64,000 bases of DNA from contig NZ_JBNAGA010000002.1 in NCBI RefSeq assembly GCF_049800955.1, positions 1,116,001 to 1,180,000 of the forward strand. Direction: 5' to 3'. The position numbers and the translations under genes are program-made. The notes beneath the pieces were generated by a model. That model saw only the letters and a list, made by a program, of their open reading frames with translations, was not told where the DNA came from and did not search any database. The DNA comes from JAKVBH01 sp049800955 (GTDB lineage: Bacteria > Pseudomonadota > Alphaproteobacteria > Rhodobacterales > Rhodobacteraceae). Below are positions 25,383-33,848 of this stretch, piece by piece (the stretch's first letter is position 1; every line of letters begins with the position of its first letter).

Positions 25383-26255
25383 TCAGCGCTTGCCGTAGTA
25401 AAGGCCTACGACGTGCTCCGCCTCTGCGAAAAACAGCCAGCGCGATGCCATGATGCCCGCGATGTGGCTGGCCACGGCCAGAAGCCCGACCCAGTGGGAA
25501 AACGGCAGCAGCAACAGCACGATGGGCACAGCAAATCCAAGCGCGAAGGCAATGATCCGCAGTTTCTGCGCATGTGCCCGGCCGACCACATGAACCATCT
25601 CTTTGAGTAGGTAGTTGGTGCCGGTATGGGGCGGCTCAAATGCGCGCACAGCGCCCATATTGCCAAGCCCGGTGGCAGAGGCCAGTGTGCTGCCCGCTTC
25701 AGCAAAACGCCCGTCTCCCTTGACCCACCAGATGACCTGAACGACGGCGGCCAAGGCCAACAGGGCCACGGCAATTGTCACCTGTCCGGCCAGCAAAGCG
25801 CCGCCGCCCAGTGAGAAGGTGAGGAACAGAGCCGGTGTGACAGACTGGTTCCAACGCGGTACGGACTTGAGCTGACCGTAGATCATGGAGGTTGTGTAGA
25901 CTGTGACCAATGACAGGGCTGCGCCGAGATAGCCCAGCGGTTGCCAGGAGGCGTCAAAGAAGACCCGCCCCAAGCCATAAAGCCCCATGACCACAAGCGT
26001 GGCCACAGCCGCGATCCCTTCCCGCGAGAGCCACGACGAGCGCCATTGCGACAAGGCTTTGATGGCGCGTTCCGGATGTCCGAGGTGCAGCGTCGAGGAA
26101 ATCAACCCACCCACGGACAGGGCATAGGCGATAGCCCAGAAAACAAAGGCCACACCGCCCGTGGAGCCGGGCATGCCGAGGCCAAGCCAGAAAAGCAGGC
26201 CAAAGCCCAGGCCGGAAAGTGTGGTGAACGCGATGATTGAGGGCGCTGGATGCAT
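25383..26255 (-). CDS. soeC: Membrane anchor subunit of sulfite-oxidising enzyme (DmsC/NrfD type)
   Basis: The 290-residue protein has eight or so hydrophobic segments and the DmsC-family feature ISSTLHLGHPERAIKALSQWRSSWLSREG. Membrane anchors of this kind bind quinone and link the iron-sulfur subunit to the respiratory chain. With the Fe-S subunit upstream and xsc-pta-soeA in the same orientation, the best assignment is SoeC, the anchor of the cytoplasmic sulfite dehydrogenase. The start overlaps the soeB stop by one base (TGATG). The gene converges with the PBP gene. Confidence 0.85.
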   Translation of the reverse strand: MHPAPSIIAFTTLSGLGFGLLFWLGLGMPGSTGGVAFVFWAIAYALSVGGLISSTLHLGHPERAIKALSQWRSSWLSREGIAAVATLVVMGLYGLGRVFFDASWQPLGYLGAALSLVTVYTTSMIYGQLKSVPRWNQSVTPALFLTFSLGGGALLAGQVTIAVALLALAAVVQVIWWVKGDGRFAEAGSTLASATGLGNMGAVRAFEPPHTGTNYLLKEMVHVVGRAHAQKLRIIAFALGFAVPIVLLLLPFSHWVGLLAVASHIAGIMASRWLFFAEAEHVVGLYYGKR

Positions 26256-27013
26256 CAGAGTTTCTCCAGTGTTTTGTCGAGCCAGCCAAGGAAGCCGGGC
26301 AGGTCGCGGCCCGGTGCCGTCTCCATCGGTGCTAGGAACGGGGCCAGCACATCGATTTCGTCGAGCTCGTCCTTGGGCCGGGGCGGCAGGTATTTGTTCA
26401 CGGGCTTGGTGCCTTGTTCCGGCATGAGATCCATGCCGCCGCGCTCTGCCGTCAATTTGCTCACATTGCTCTCGGGATCGTTGAAATCCCCAAAGTGGCG
26501 TGCATTTGCAGGGCAGGTGCGCACACAAGCCGGCTCGCGGTCTTCCTCAGGCAGGTTTTCATTGTAGATGCGATCCACACAGAGCGTGCACTTCTTCATG
26601 ACCTTTTCGACCGGATCCATCTCGCGCGCGCCGTAGGGGCATGCCCAGGCACACAGGCCGCAGCCAATGCAATCGGTCTCATTGACCAGCACGATCCCAT
26701 CTTCGACACGCTTGTAGCTGGCGCCCGTTGGGCAAACGGTCACGCAAGGGGCATCGTCGCAATGCAGACAGGATTTGGGGAAGTGCACAAGCTTGGCGGT
26801 TCCGTTTTCCGGGACGGTTTCATAGCTGTGCACGCGATTGAGAAAGGAGCCGACGGGGTCCGCGCCATAGGCGTTGGTATCGGCCAGAGGCGCGCCGTAA
26901 TTCTCGGTGTTCCAGCCTTTGCAGGACACTACGCAGGCATGACAGCCGACGCAGGTATCTAGGTCAATCACGAGGCCAAGTTTTCGCTCGGTGGTCTGGG
27001 GCAGTGTCGTCAT
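26255..27013 (-). CDS. soeB: Iron-sulfur subunit of sulfite-oxidising enzyme
   Basis: The 252-residue protein has four cysteine groups for four [4Fe-4S] clusters: CVGCHACVVSCKGW, CLHCDDAPCVTVCPTG, CIGCGLCAWACPYG and the split CTLC with CVRTCPANA. It passes electrons between the molybdenum subunit and the membrane anchor. In the usual Roseobacter order soeA precedes soeB directly; here 1,025 bases and an opposite-strand gene lie between the two coding sequences. It lacks a Tat signal, consistent with cytoplasmic location. Confidence 0.87.
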   Translation of the reverse strand: MTTLPQTTERKLGLVIDLDTCVGCHACVVSCKGWNTENYGAPLADTNAYGADPVGSFLNRVHSYETVPENGTAKLVHFPKSCLHCDDAPCVTVCPTGASYKRVEDGIVLVNETDCIGCGLCAWACPYGAREMDPVEKVMKKCTLCVDRIYNENLPEEDREPACVRTCPANARHFGDFNDPESNVSKLTAERGGMDLMPEQGTKPVNKYLPPRPKDELDEIDVLAPFLAPMETAPGRDLPGFLGWLDKTLEKL

Positions 27014-27114
27014 GTGTGGCGTCCTGTCTCTGATTGGGGCGCGCGCGTTTGGGTTTGTGCGCGACGTGTGATAGCCTCTTCGTCATTCAGATACCCATTT
27101 GAGGACAAACGACG

Positions 27115-27756
27115 ATGATCTTGAAACGTGCTTTGGCCGCCTGCGTGGCGGTTTTGTTGGCCGGTTCGGCCCATGCCCTGACCCTGTCTCAGGACTTCAA
27201 CAATGGCAGCCTCAACGGCTTTGGTGTGATCAATCTTGGCGCGGGCAGTATTGCCAATGGCGGGCCGGATGGCGCGGATGACCCTTATATGTCCATCGAA
27301 GACACGGGCAGCGGTTTCATGGACGTGACGTTCAATTCCGACTGGCTGGGCGATCTCTCGGCCTTTGATGGCGCCACGTTCTCGGCTGATTTCATCCAGA
27401 CCGATCAGGCCACGGGCGGCTATCTTGACGGTTTTGGCGAGATCCGCATTACCGGCGGCGGGCGCACCATTGGCGCGGATGTCATTTTGGTGGATCCGAC
27501 CGATGTCTGGCAATCGGCCTCGGCGGTTCTCACGGCGGAGTTGTTTGGCGTTACGCAGTCGCAATGGGAGGAAACGCTGGCCGATGTCACGGTCTTTGCC
27601 ATTCGTGCGGAAAGCTGGAGCAATCCGTCCGAGACTGTGGGGTATGACAATTTCAAACTTGTGAGCACTACAGCGCCCGTGCCACTGCCCGCAGGCGGCG
27701 TTTTGCTCCTGACGGGGCTTGGCGCACTTGTGTTGCGGCGCAAGATGCGTGGCTGA
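27115..27756 (+). CDS. Secreted protein with VPLPA-CTERM-type sorting signal
   Basis: The 213-residue protein has an N-terminal signal peptide (MILKRALAACVAVLLAGSAHA), a beta-rich middle part of about 150 residues with many Gly, Asp and aromatic residues, and a C-terminus APVPLPAGGVLLLTGLGA followed by RRK. That is the VPLPA motif, hydrophobic helix and basic tail of the VPLPA-CTERM (exosortase-type) sorting signal. The exosortase itself is not in the window. The gene is on the plus strand between soeA and soeB, which are on the minus strand, so it interrupts a metabolic operon and would be transcribed against it. Confidence 0.82.
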   Translation: MILKRALAACVAVLLAGSAHALTLSQDFNNGSLNGFGVINLGAGSIANGGPDGADDPYMSIEDTGSGFMDVTFNSDWLGDLSAFDGATFSADFIQTDQATGGYLDGFGEIRITGGGRTIGADVILVDPTDVWQSASAVLTAELFGVTQSQWEETLADVTVFAIRAESWSNPSETVGYDNFKLVSTTAPVPLPAGGVLLLTGLGALVLRRKMRG

Positions 27757-27785
27757 CGGCGCGCAATTGGACAGGGACCCCACCA

Positions 27786-27938
27786 TCAGGCCGCCGCTCC
27801 TGTAGTGACCGTCATTGGCCTCATTGTCACCGGTTCTTCTTTTGACGGATCCCATGTGGCCACGAACCAGACAAAAGAGGCCACCATTGCGACGACGAAG
27901 GCCGCGATGAGCAGAAGGGTTTTGGTTTGATTGCTCAT
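27786..27938 (-). CDS. Small membrane protein downstream of soeA
   Basis: This 50-codon frame starts MSNQTKTLLLIAAFVVAM, continues with one membrane helix to about residue 27 (SFVWFVATWD), and ends with a short polar tail (PSKEEPVTM...). The amphipathic end and single hydrophobic segment look like a real small protein rather than chance. It follows soeA on the same strand after a palindromic element. It could be an accessory or stabilising peptide of the Soe complex, but this is only inferred from position. Confidence 0.55.
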   Translation of the reverse strand: MSNQTKTLLLIAAFVVAMVASFVWFVATWDPSKEEPVTMRPMTVTTGAAA

Positions 27939-27969
27939 GATTGCGCCGCGTGCCGCGTCGCTGGGGGCA

Positions 27970-28036
27970 GGGGGGCTGTCCGCCCCCCTCTTGGCTGCGC
28001 CAATTCACCCCCCGAGGATATTTCCAGCAAGAGGAA
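27970..28036 (+). repeat. Palindromic intergenic element, copy C
   Basis: GGGGGG (27970-27975) and CCCCCC (27983-27988) form a tight GC hairpin, followed by a second C-run and GAGGATATTTCCAGCAAGAGGAAG. It lies immediately after the soeA stop, like copies B and D which also sit at 3' ends of minus-strand genes. Confidence 0.6.
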
Positions 28037-28038
28037 GG

Positions 28039-30855
28039 TCATGATCCGACTTTCCACTCTACTGTTTCAGGGCCTTTGCCGACAGGAGATTTCTGCGCAG
28101 GGAAGGCGGGCTGGCTTTCCTGGGGGGCTTTTGCCTTCTCGATGCGCACTTTGAGATCAAACCATGCGGCCTGACCTGTGATCGGATCGGAATTGGCCCA
28201 CCGCAGCCCGTCGCCTTTAGGCGGGAGCAGCTCGTGGATCAGGTTGTTGAGCAGGAAGCCTTTGGTGGCCTCTGGCGCGTCCTCGCTCAGCGCCCAGGCG
28301 CCTTTGCGTTTGCCGATGGCGTTCCATGTCCAGACGGTATTGTCGTTGAGGGCGGCCATTTCCATGACGGGCACTGTGATGCTGCCATGGGGTGAGGTGA
28401 CTGTGGCCCAGTCTTCGTCCTGAAGCCCGTGGTCCTGCATGAGTTTGGTCGGCAGGTAGAGCGGGTTGCGGCCATGGATCTGGCGCAGCCACGCGTTTTG
28501 CGTGCCCCAGGAATGATACATCGCCATAGGACGCTGGGTGAGTGCGGTGATGGGGTATTCGTCGCCTTTGTTGGCTTGCGCCGTATCGTACCAGATCGGC
28601 AGAGGATCGAGGCGCGATTTGATCTGCTCGCGCAGATGCTCAGGCGGCTGGCGCTCGCCATGGCCCTCGGCGGCCAGCTGGAATTTGCGCATGGGCTCCA
28701 CATAGAGCTGGAAGAGATAGGGCGCGGGGGCATCATAGAAGCCCATATCCACAGCATATTTCTGGTAGGCCATGTTCCACGGTTTGTAGAACTGCGCGTC
28801 CTCCTCGATATGGAAGAGTTTGAAACCGCCGTTCTTGATGTAGCTGTCCAATTGAGCCGCATTGCTTTCGCCGCGCCCGTCGGTCAGGCCATCTTCGCCC
28901 ATGCGCCATCCGGCCAGCGGACCGATGCCGGGTTTGCGGATGTGGTTCGTGATGTAATCGGCGTAATCGGCGTACTTCTGGGTGCCGTCCTCATTGGTGA
29001 AGCCGGGCAAGTTCAATTTCGCGCCCAACTCGCACAGGACCGACTGAAATCCGCGCACATTGCGGTCAGGCTCGATCACGGGCCAGCGGATCGCGTCTGC
29101 CGCGCCTTCGGCCTCTGAAATGGGCCTGTCGAGCAGCGAGATGCAATCGTGGCGCTCCAGATAGGTCGTGTCGGGCAGGATGAGATCGGCATAGGCCACC
29201 ATCTCGGAGCTATAGGCGTCTGAGTAGATGATGCGCGGGATGACGTATGCGCCGCTCTCATCCTTATCCGTGAGCATCTCCATGACGCCCTTGGTATTCA
29301 TCGACGAGTTCCACGACATGTTGGCCATATACATGAAGAGCGTATCGATCTTGTAGGGATCGCCGGCGTAGGCGTTGGAGATCACCATATGCATGAGGCC
29401 ATGGGCGGACATGGGGTTCTCCCATGTAAAGGCCTTGTCGATGCGCGCTGGAGAGCCGTCGTCCTTGAGCGCCAGATCGTCGGGGCCCTGCACGAAGCCC
29501 AGGTGCGGGCCGTCGAGCGGTTTGCCGGGGGTCACTTTGCAGTGGGGCTTGGGATGCGCCGCCACGGGCTTGGGATAGGGCGGCTTGAAGCGGAAGCCGC
29601 CGGGCACTTCGACGGAGCCCAGCAGGATCTGCAGCACATGCAGCGCGCGGCAGGTCTGGAAGCCGTTGGCATGGGCGGAAATCCCGCGCATCGCGTGGAA
29701 GGAGACCGGGCGGCCCACCATCTTGTCATGGTGGCGGCCACGGAAATCCGTCCAGGGCACATCCAGCGTGATCTCTTCCTCAAAGGCGACGCGGGCCAGT
29801 TCTGCAGCGATCTTGCGGATCTTTTCAGCCTTGATGCCGCAGCGCTCGGCCACAGCTTCAGGGGCGTAGCTTGGTTCGAGGTAGCGTTCGGCCATTTTGT
29901 GCATGACTGTCACATGCGTGATCCCGGCATGACGATACGTCCCGCCCAGATCCGGCACGACGCCGTCTGTATCAAAGGCTGTGGGCTTGCCGGTGCGCCG
30001 ATCAATGACAAGCTCTTTGCCCGACGCGTCGCGCTGGAAGAGGCCATAAGTCTCGGAGGCGGGGTCACAGTCGATCAACACGGGCGCGTTGGTGTAATCC
30101 GCGAGATAGCGCAGGTCGATGTTGCCCGCTTTCAGGAGCTCATGCACGAGGGCGAGGATGAAGAGCCCATCGGTCCCGGGCGTGATGCCAATCCAATCAT
30201 CAGCCACGGCATTATAGCCCGAGCGGATCGGGTTCACACCAATCACGCGTGCGCCGCGCGCCTTCAGTTTGCCGATGCCCATCTTGATGGGGTTGCTGTC
30301 GTGATCCTCGGCCACGCCAAAGATCATGAAGAGTTTGGTGCGGTCCCAATCGGGTTGGCCAAATTCCCAGAACGCGCCGCCCATCGTATAGATGCCCGCA
30401 GCCGCCATGTTCACCGAGCAGAAGCCACCGTGGGCCGCGTAGTTCGGTGTGCCGAAGTTTTGGGCCCAGAAGCTTGTGAAGCTCTGGGACTGGTCGCGGC
30501 CTGTAAAGAAGGCGAGCTTGGAGGGGTCCTCGGCGCGAATGGGCTCCAGCCAATCCGCCGCGATTTGCAGGGCTTCGTCCCAGCTGATCTCTTTAAACTC
30601 ACCTGATCCGCGCGGACCGACGCGCTTGAGCGGTGCGCGCAGGCGCGAGGGCGCGTTGACCTGCATGATGCCCGCAGAGCCTTTGGCGCAAAGCACGCCA
30701 CGGTTCACCGGATGATCGCGGTTGCCCTCGATATAGGCAACTTTACCGTCCTTCATATGCACATTGATCCCGCAGCGGCAGGCACACATGTAGCAGGTCG
30801 TCTTGCGGATCTCGTCGGAGACTTTCGGCGACGTATCGATCTTGGGCTGGCCCAT
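28039..30855 (-). CDS. soeA: Molybdopterin subunit of sulfite-oxidising enzyme
   Basis: The 938-residue protein is a DMSO-reductase-superfamily catalytic subunit. The N-terminal [4Fe-4S] cysteines are Cys21, Cys24, Cys28 and Cys56 (CYMCACRC, GVLCAKG). The bis-MGD domains fill the rest, with SDAYSSEMVAYADLILPDTTYLERHD near residue 570. Cys146 in AAHGGFCSVN is a candidate molybdenum ligand by position, which is inference. There is no twin-arginine signal, so it is cytoplasmic, as known for SoeA. It lies 61 bases after pta in an xsc-pta-soeA run; together these genes make sulfite and oxidise it to sulfate. Confidence 0.9.
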   Translation of the reverse strand: MGQPKIDTSPKVSDEIRKTTCYMCACRCGINVHMKDGKVAYIEGNRDHPVNRGVLCAKGSAGIMQVNAPSRLRAPLKRVGPRGSGEFKEISWDEALQIAADWLEPIRAEDPSKLAFFTGRDQSQSFTSFWAQNFGTPNYAAHGGFCSVNMAAAGIYTMGGAFWEFGQPDWDRTKLFMIFGVAEDHDSNPIKMGIGKLKARGARVIGVNPIRSGYNAVADDWIGITPGTDGLFILALVHELLKAGNIDLRYLADYTNAPVLIDCDPASETYGLFQRDASGKELVIDRRTGKPTAFDTDGVVPDLGGTYRHAGITHVTVMHKMAERYLEPSYAPEAVAERCGIKAEKIRKIAAELARVAFEEEITLDVPWTDFRGRHHDKMVGRPVSFHAMRGISAHANGFQTCRALHVLQILLGSVEVPGGFRFKPPYPKPVAAHPKPHCKVTPGKPLDGPHLGFVQGPDDLALKDDGSPARIDKAFTWENPMSAHGLMHMVISNAYAGDPYKIDTLFMYMANMSWNSSMNTKGVMEMLTDKDESGAYVIPRIIYSDAYSSEMVAYADLILPDTTYLERHDCISLLDRPISEAEGAADAIRWPVIEPDRNVRGFQSVLCELGAKLNLPGFTNEDGTQKYADYADYITNHIRKPGIGPLAGWRMGEDGLTDGRGESNAAQLDSYIKNGGFKLFHIEEDAQFYKPWNMAYQKYAVDMGFYDAPAPYLFQLYVEPMRKFQLAAEGHGERQPPEHLREQIKSRLDPLPIWYDTAQANKGDEYPITALTQRPMAMYHSWGTQNAWLRQIHGRNPLYLPTKLMQDHGLQDEDWATVTSPHGSITVPVMEMAALNDNTVWTWNAIGKRKGAWALSEDAPEATKGFLLNNLIHELLPPKGDGLRWANSDPITGQAAWFDLKVRIEKAKAPQESQPAFPAQKSPVGKGPETVEWKVGS

Positions 30856-30916
30856 GATGTCTTCTCCCTGTGGTGCCGGGCGCTTTGGAGGCGCGGGCGG
30901 TCTGAGCTGTCGGCTC

Positions 30917-31948
30917 TTATGTCTGTGCAGCGGCCTGCGCCTGAACGGCGGTCACTGCGATTATGTTCACGATATCTTCTGCCACGCAGCCGCGCGAGAG
31001 ATCATTCGCCGGATGCGCAAGCCCTTGCAACACCGGGCCGATTGCTTCGCAACCGCCGACGCGTTGGGCAATTTTGTAGCCAATGTTGCCCGCGTCGAGA
31101 TCCGGGAAGACAAAAACGTTTGCTTGACCGGCGACCTCGGAGCCCGGCGCCTTGCTGGCCCCTACGGAAGGCACGAAGGCAGCATCGAATTGCAATTCGC
31201 CGTCGACCTTCAGATCGGGCGCTGCGGCTTGGACGAGGCCAAGCGCCTCCGTCACCTTGTCGGCCCGGGGATGCGATGCACTGCCTTTCGTCGAGAAGGA
31301 GAGCAGCGCGACGCGCGGTTCGACGCCCAGAAGTACTTGCGCAGACGCTGCGGCTTGCTGCGCGATGCCGGACAGCTCAGTGGCACTCGGATCAATGACC
31401 AGACCGCAATCGCTGAAGATCATGGCGTCGCGACCCGAGGCATGGCCTTCCGGGAGCGCCATGAGGAAAAAGCTCGACACGAGCGGCGCGTCCTTGGCCT
31501 TGCCAATGATTTGAAGCGCGGCGCGCACGGTGTCGGATGTTGTGTGGACAGCGCCGCCGACAGTCCCGTCGGCATCGCCCGCGCGTACCATAAGGGCAGC
31601 AAAGACAAGCGGGTGTTGGACCTGCGCGGCGGCTTTCTCGGGCGTCATGCCTTTGTGGCTTCGCAGCTCTAAAAGGAGATCGGTGTATCTCTGGAGATCT
31701 TGCGATGTCGCGGGATCTGCAATCTCGACGGACCCGCCTTCGCGTTTGAGCGCAGCTTCTACATCAGCGGTGGGCCCAACCAGAACGACGTCTGCGATCC
31801 CGGTCTTTTGGGCTGCGCAGGCCGCCGCGACAACGCGTGGATCGCTGCCTTCGCTGAGCACAATGCGCATGCGGTTGGCCGCTGCCCGGGCACGAAGCCT
31901 GGGCAGCGGCCTGTCAGCGCCGCTCACACTTGGGGAGGACGCTGACAC
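30917..31948 (-). CDS. pta: Phosphate acetyltransferase
   Basis: The 343-residue protein is the short form with only the PTA/PTB catalytic domain (RMRIVLSEGSDPRVVAAA, AGDADGTVGGAVHTTSDTVRA, FVFPDLDAGNIGYKIAQR). It converts acetyl phosphate and CoA to acetyl-CoA. Directly after xsc (three bases between them), its job is to collect the acetyl phosphate formed from sulfoacetaldehyde. The start is a GTG at 31948. Confidence 0.94.
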   Translation of the reverse strand: MSASSPSVSGADRPLPRLRARAAANRMRIVLSEGSDPRVVAAACAAQKTGIADVVLVGPTADVEAALKREGGSVEIADPATSQDLQRYTDLLLELRSHKGMTPEKAAAQVQHPLVFAALMVRAGDADGTVGGAVHTTSDTVRAALQIIGKAKDAPLVSSFFLMALPEGHASGRDAMIFSDCGLVIDPSATELSGIAQQAAASAQVLLGVEPRVALLSFSTKGSASHPRADKVTEALGLVQAAAPDLKVDGELQFDAAFVPSVGASKAPGSEVAGQANVFVFPDLDAGNIGYKIAQRVGGCEAIGPVLQGLAHPANDLSRGCVAEDIVNIIAVTAVQAQAAAQT

Positions 31949-31951
31949 GTT

Positions 31952-33745
31952 TTACTCTGCCGCTTTGGCAGGCTGTTGCGGACGCATATCCGCGGGATCG
32001 ATGCCAGCCACTTCGACGGGCTTCTTCATCGCATCGCGGCGGAAGGGCTCGCCCAGTTCCTGATTGAGGAGAACCTCGATCAGGGTCGTGGTGTTGTTCT
32101 GCATCTGGTCCTTGATCGCCTGGTTGAGCACGTCTGTCAGCTCATCCATGCCGCGCGCCTGCACCCCTTTGAGGCCACAGGCATTGGCGATGCCCGCATA
32201 GGAGACGCCGTCGTCAAGCTCGGTGCCCACGAAATTGTCTTCAAACCAGAGCGTGGAGTTCCGCTTCTCAGCGCCCCACTGGTAGTTGCGGAAGACGATC
32301 ATCGTGATCGGAGGCCATTCGTCGCGCCCAATCGCCGTGAGCTCTGTCACGGAGATGCCGAAGGCGCCGTCACCGGCGAAGCCACAGACCGGGACATCGG
32401 GACGGCCAATCTTGGCGCCAATGATGGCGGGCAGGCCGTAGCCACAGGGGCCAAAGAGCCCGGGCGCGAGATACTTGCGGCCCTCTTCGAAGGACGGATA
32501 AGCATTGCCGATGGCGCAGTTGTTGCCGATGTCGGACGAGATGATCGCCTCACGGGGCAGCGCGGATTGGATCGCGCGCCATGCCATGCGGGGGCTCATC
32601 CAGTCGGGCTTGTCGGCGCGGGCGCGCTCGTTCCAGGTGGTGCCGGGATCGTCGTCCTCATGATCCATGGAGCTCAGCTGTTGGGCCCATTTCGACTTAG
32701 TCTCGGCAATGCGGGCCTTGCGCTCGGCACGCTGGTGATCACCGGCCGTGTCCGACAGGCCATTCAGGATGCCATGGGCCACTTTGGCTGCGTCACCCAC
32801 GATACCGACGGAGACTTTCTTGGTCAGGCCGATGCGATCAGGGTTGATATCAACCTGAATGATCTTGGCGTCCGCAGGCCAGTATTCCATGCCGTAGCCG
32901 GGCAGGGTCGAGAACGGGTTGAGGCGCGTGCCAAGACAGAGCACGACGTCTGCTGTCTTGATCAGCTCCATACCAGCTTTCGAGCCGTTGTAGCCCAGCG
33001 GACCTGCGAAAAGCGGGTGCGAGCCGGGGAAGGCGTCGTTGTGCTGGTAGCCTACGCAAACCGGCGCATCGAGGCGCTCGGCCAGTTGCATGGAGGCGTT
33101 GATGCCACCCTCGGAGAGCACGACACCCGCACCGTTGAGGATCACGGGGTTCTTGGCATTTGACAGCATCTCGGCTGCGGCCGCGACGGAATTCGTGCCG
33201 CCAGGGGAGGCCTCGAATTCGATGGGATCGGGGATCTCGATGTCGACCACTTGCGTCCAGAAGTCGCGCGGCAGGTTGATCTGAGCCGGACCGCAGAGGC
33301 GCTTTGCCTGAGAAATCACGCGTGTCAGAACTTCGGCGACGCGGGACGGATCGCGCACTTCTTCCTGATAGGCGACCATGTCTTCGAACAATTTCATTTG
33401 CTCGACTTCCTGGAAGCCACCCTGACCAATTGTCTTGTTGGCGGCTTGCGGCGTCACGAGAAGGAGCGGCGTGTGGTTCCAATAGGCTGTCTTGACTGCG
33501 GTCACGAAGTTCGTGATGCCGGGGCCGTTCTGCGCGATCATCATCGACATCTTGCCGGTCGCGCGGGTATAGCCATCGGCCATCATGCCGGACGACCCTT
33601 CATGCGCACCGTCCCAGAAGGTGATGCCTGCGCGGGGGAACAGATCGGAAATCGGCATCATGGCAGAGCCAATGATCCCGAAGGCGTGCTCGATACCGTG
33701 GCGCTGCAGCGTTTTGACAAACGCCTCTTCGGTCGTCATTTTCAT
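31952..33745 (-). CDS. xsc: Sulfoacetaldehyde acetyltransferase
   Basis: The 597-residue protein is a thiamine-diphosphate enzyme. N-terminal residues TLQRHGIEHAFGIIGSAMM carry the Glu region for cofactor activation, and GDGAFGISVTE with FRNYQWG forms the ThDP/Mg motif. IGSAMMPISDLF and EEVRDPSRVAEVLTRV are typical of Xsc. It splits sulfoacetaldehyde (from taurine, isethionate or related sulfonates) with phosphate to acetyl phosphate and sulfite. The ATG at 33745 has AGGGAG seven bases upstream. TauR-type boxes lie 71-103 bases upstream of the start. Confidence 0.96.
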   Translation of the reverse strand: MKMTTEEAFVKTLQRHGIEHAFGIIGSAMMPISDLFPRAGITFWDGAHEGSSGMMADGYTRATGKMSMMIAQNGPGITNFVTAVKTAYWNHTPLLLVTPQAANKTIGQGGFQEVEQMKLFEDMVAYQEEVRDPSRVAEVLTRVISQAKRLCGPAQINLPRDFWTQVVDIEIPDPIEFEASPGGTNSVAAAAEMLSNAKNPVILNGAGVVLSEGGINASMQLAERLDAPVCVGYQHNDAFPGSHPLFAGPLGYNGSKAGMELIKTADVVLCLGTRLNPFSTLPGYGMEYWPADAKIIQVDINPDRIGLTKKVSVGIVGDAAKVAHGILNGLSDTAGDHQRAERKARIAETKSKWAQQLSSMDHEDDDPGTTWNERARADKPDWMSPRMAWRAIQSALPREAIISSDIGNNCAIGNAYPSFEEGRKYLAPGLFGPCGYGLPAIIGAKIGRPDVPVCGFAGDGAFGISVTELTAIGRDEWPPITMIVFRNYQWGAEKRNSTLWFEDNFVGTELDDGVSYAGIANACGLKGVQARGMDELTDVLNQAIKDQMQNNTTTLIEVLLNQELGEPFRRDAMKKPVEVAGIDPADMRPQQPAKAAE

Positions 33746-33815
33746 GGCGGATCTCCCTACCTTGTTGTGTCGTCAATTGGATTGCGCGGAACCTAGTCCG
33801 ATGTGGCGTGGCTCG

Positions 33816-33848
33816 TTAGGTCCAGTCAACTTCTGGATTTAAGTCCAG
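33816..33848 (-). promoter_or_regulatory. TauR-type operator upstream of xsc
   Basis: On the minus strand CTGGACTTAA (33848-33839) and CTGGACCTAA (33825-33816) form a direct repeat with 13 bases between. The first also lies in a partial palindrome, with CTGGATTTAA on the plus strand at 33833-33842. This matches the CTGGACNTAA box bound by TauR, the PLP-dependent MocR-type activator of taurine genes in Rhodobacter, as I recall the literature. The tauR gene is not in the window. The upstream box lies within the last codons of the glycosyltransferase gene. Confidence 0.7.

Noticed and set aside
29389..30606. 405-codon plus-strand frame over soeA
   Set aside because: Antisense shadow of a gene with intact Fe-S and molybdopterin motifs.
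31976..33163. 395-codon plus-strand frame over xsc
   Set aside because: Antisense to xsc; no recognised domain.
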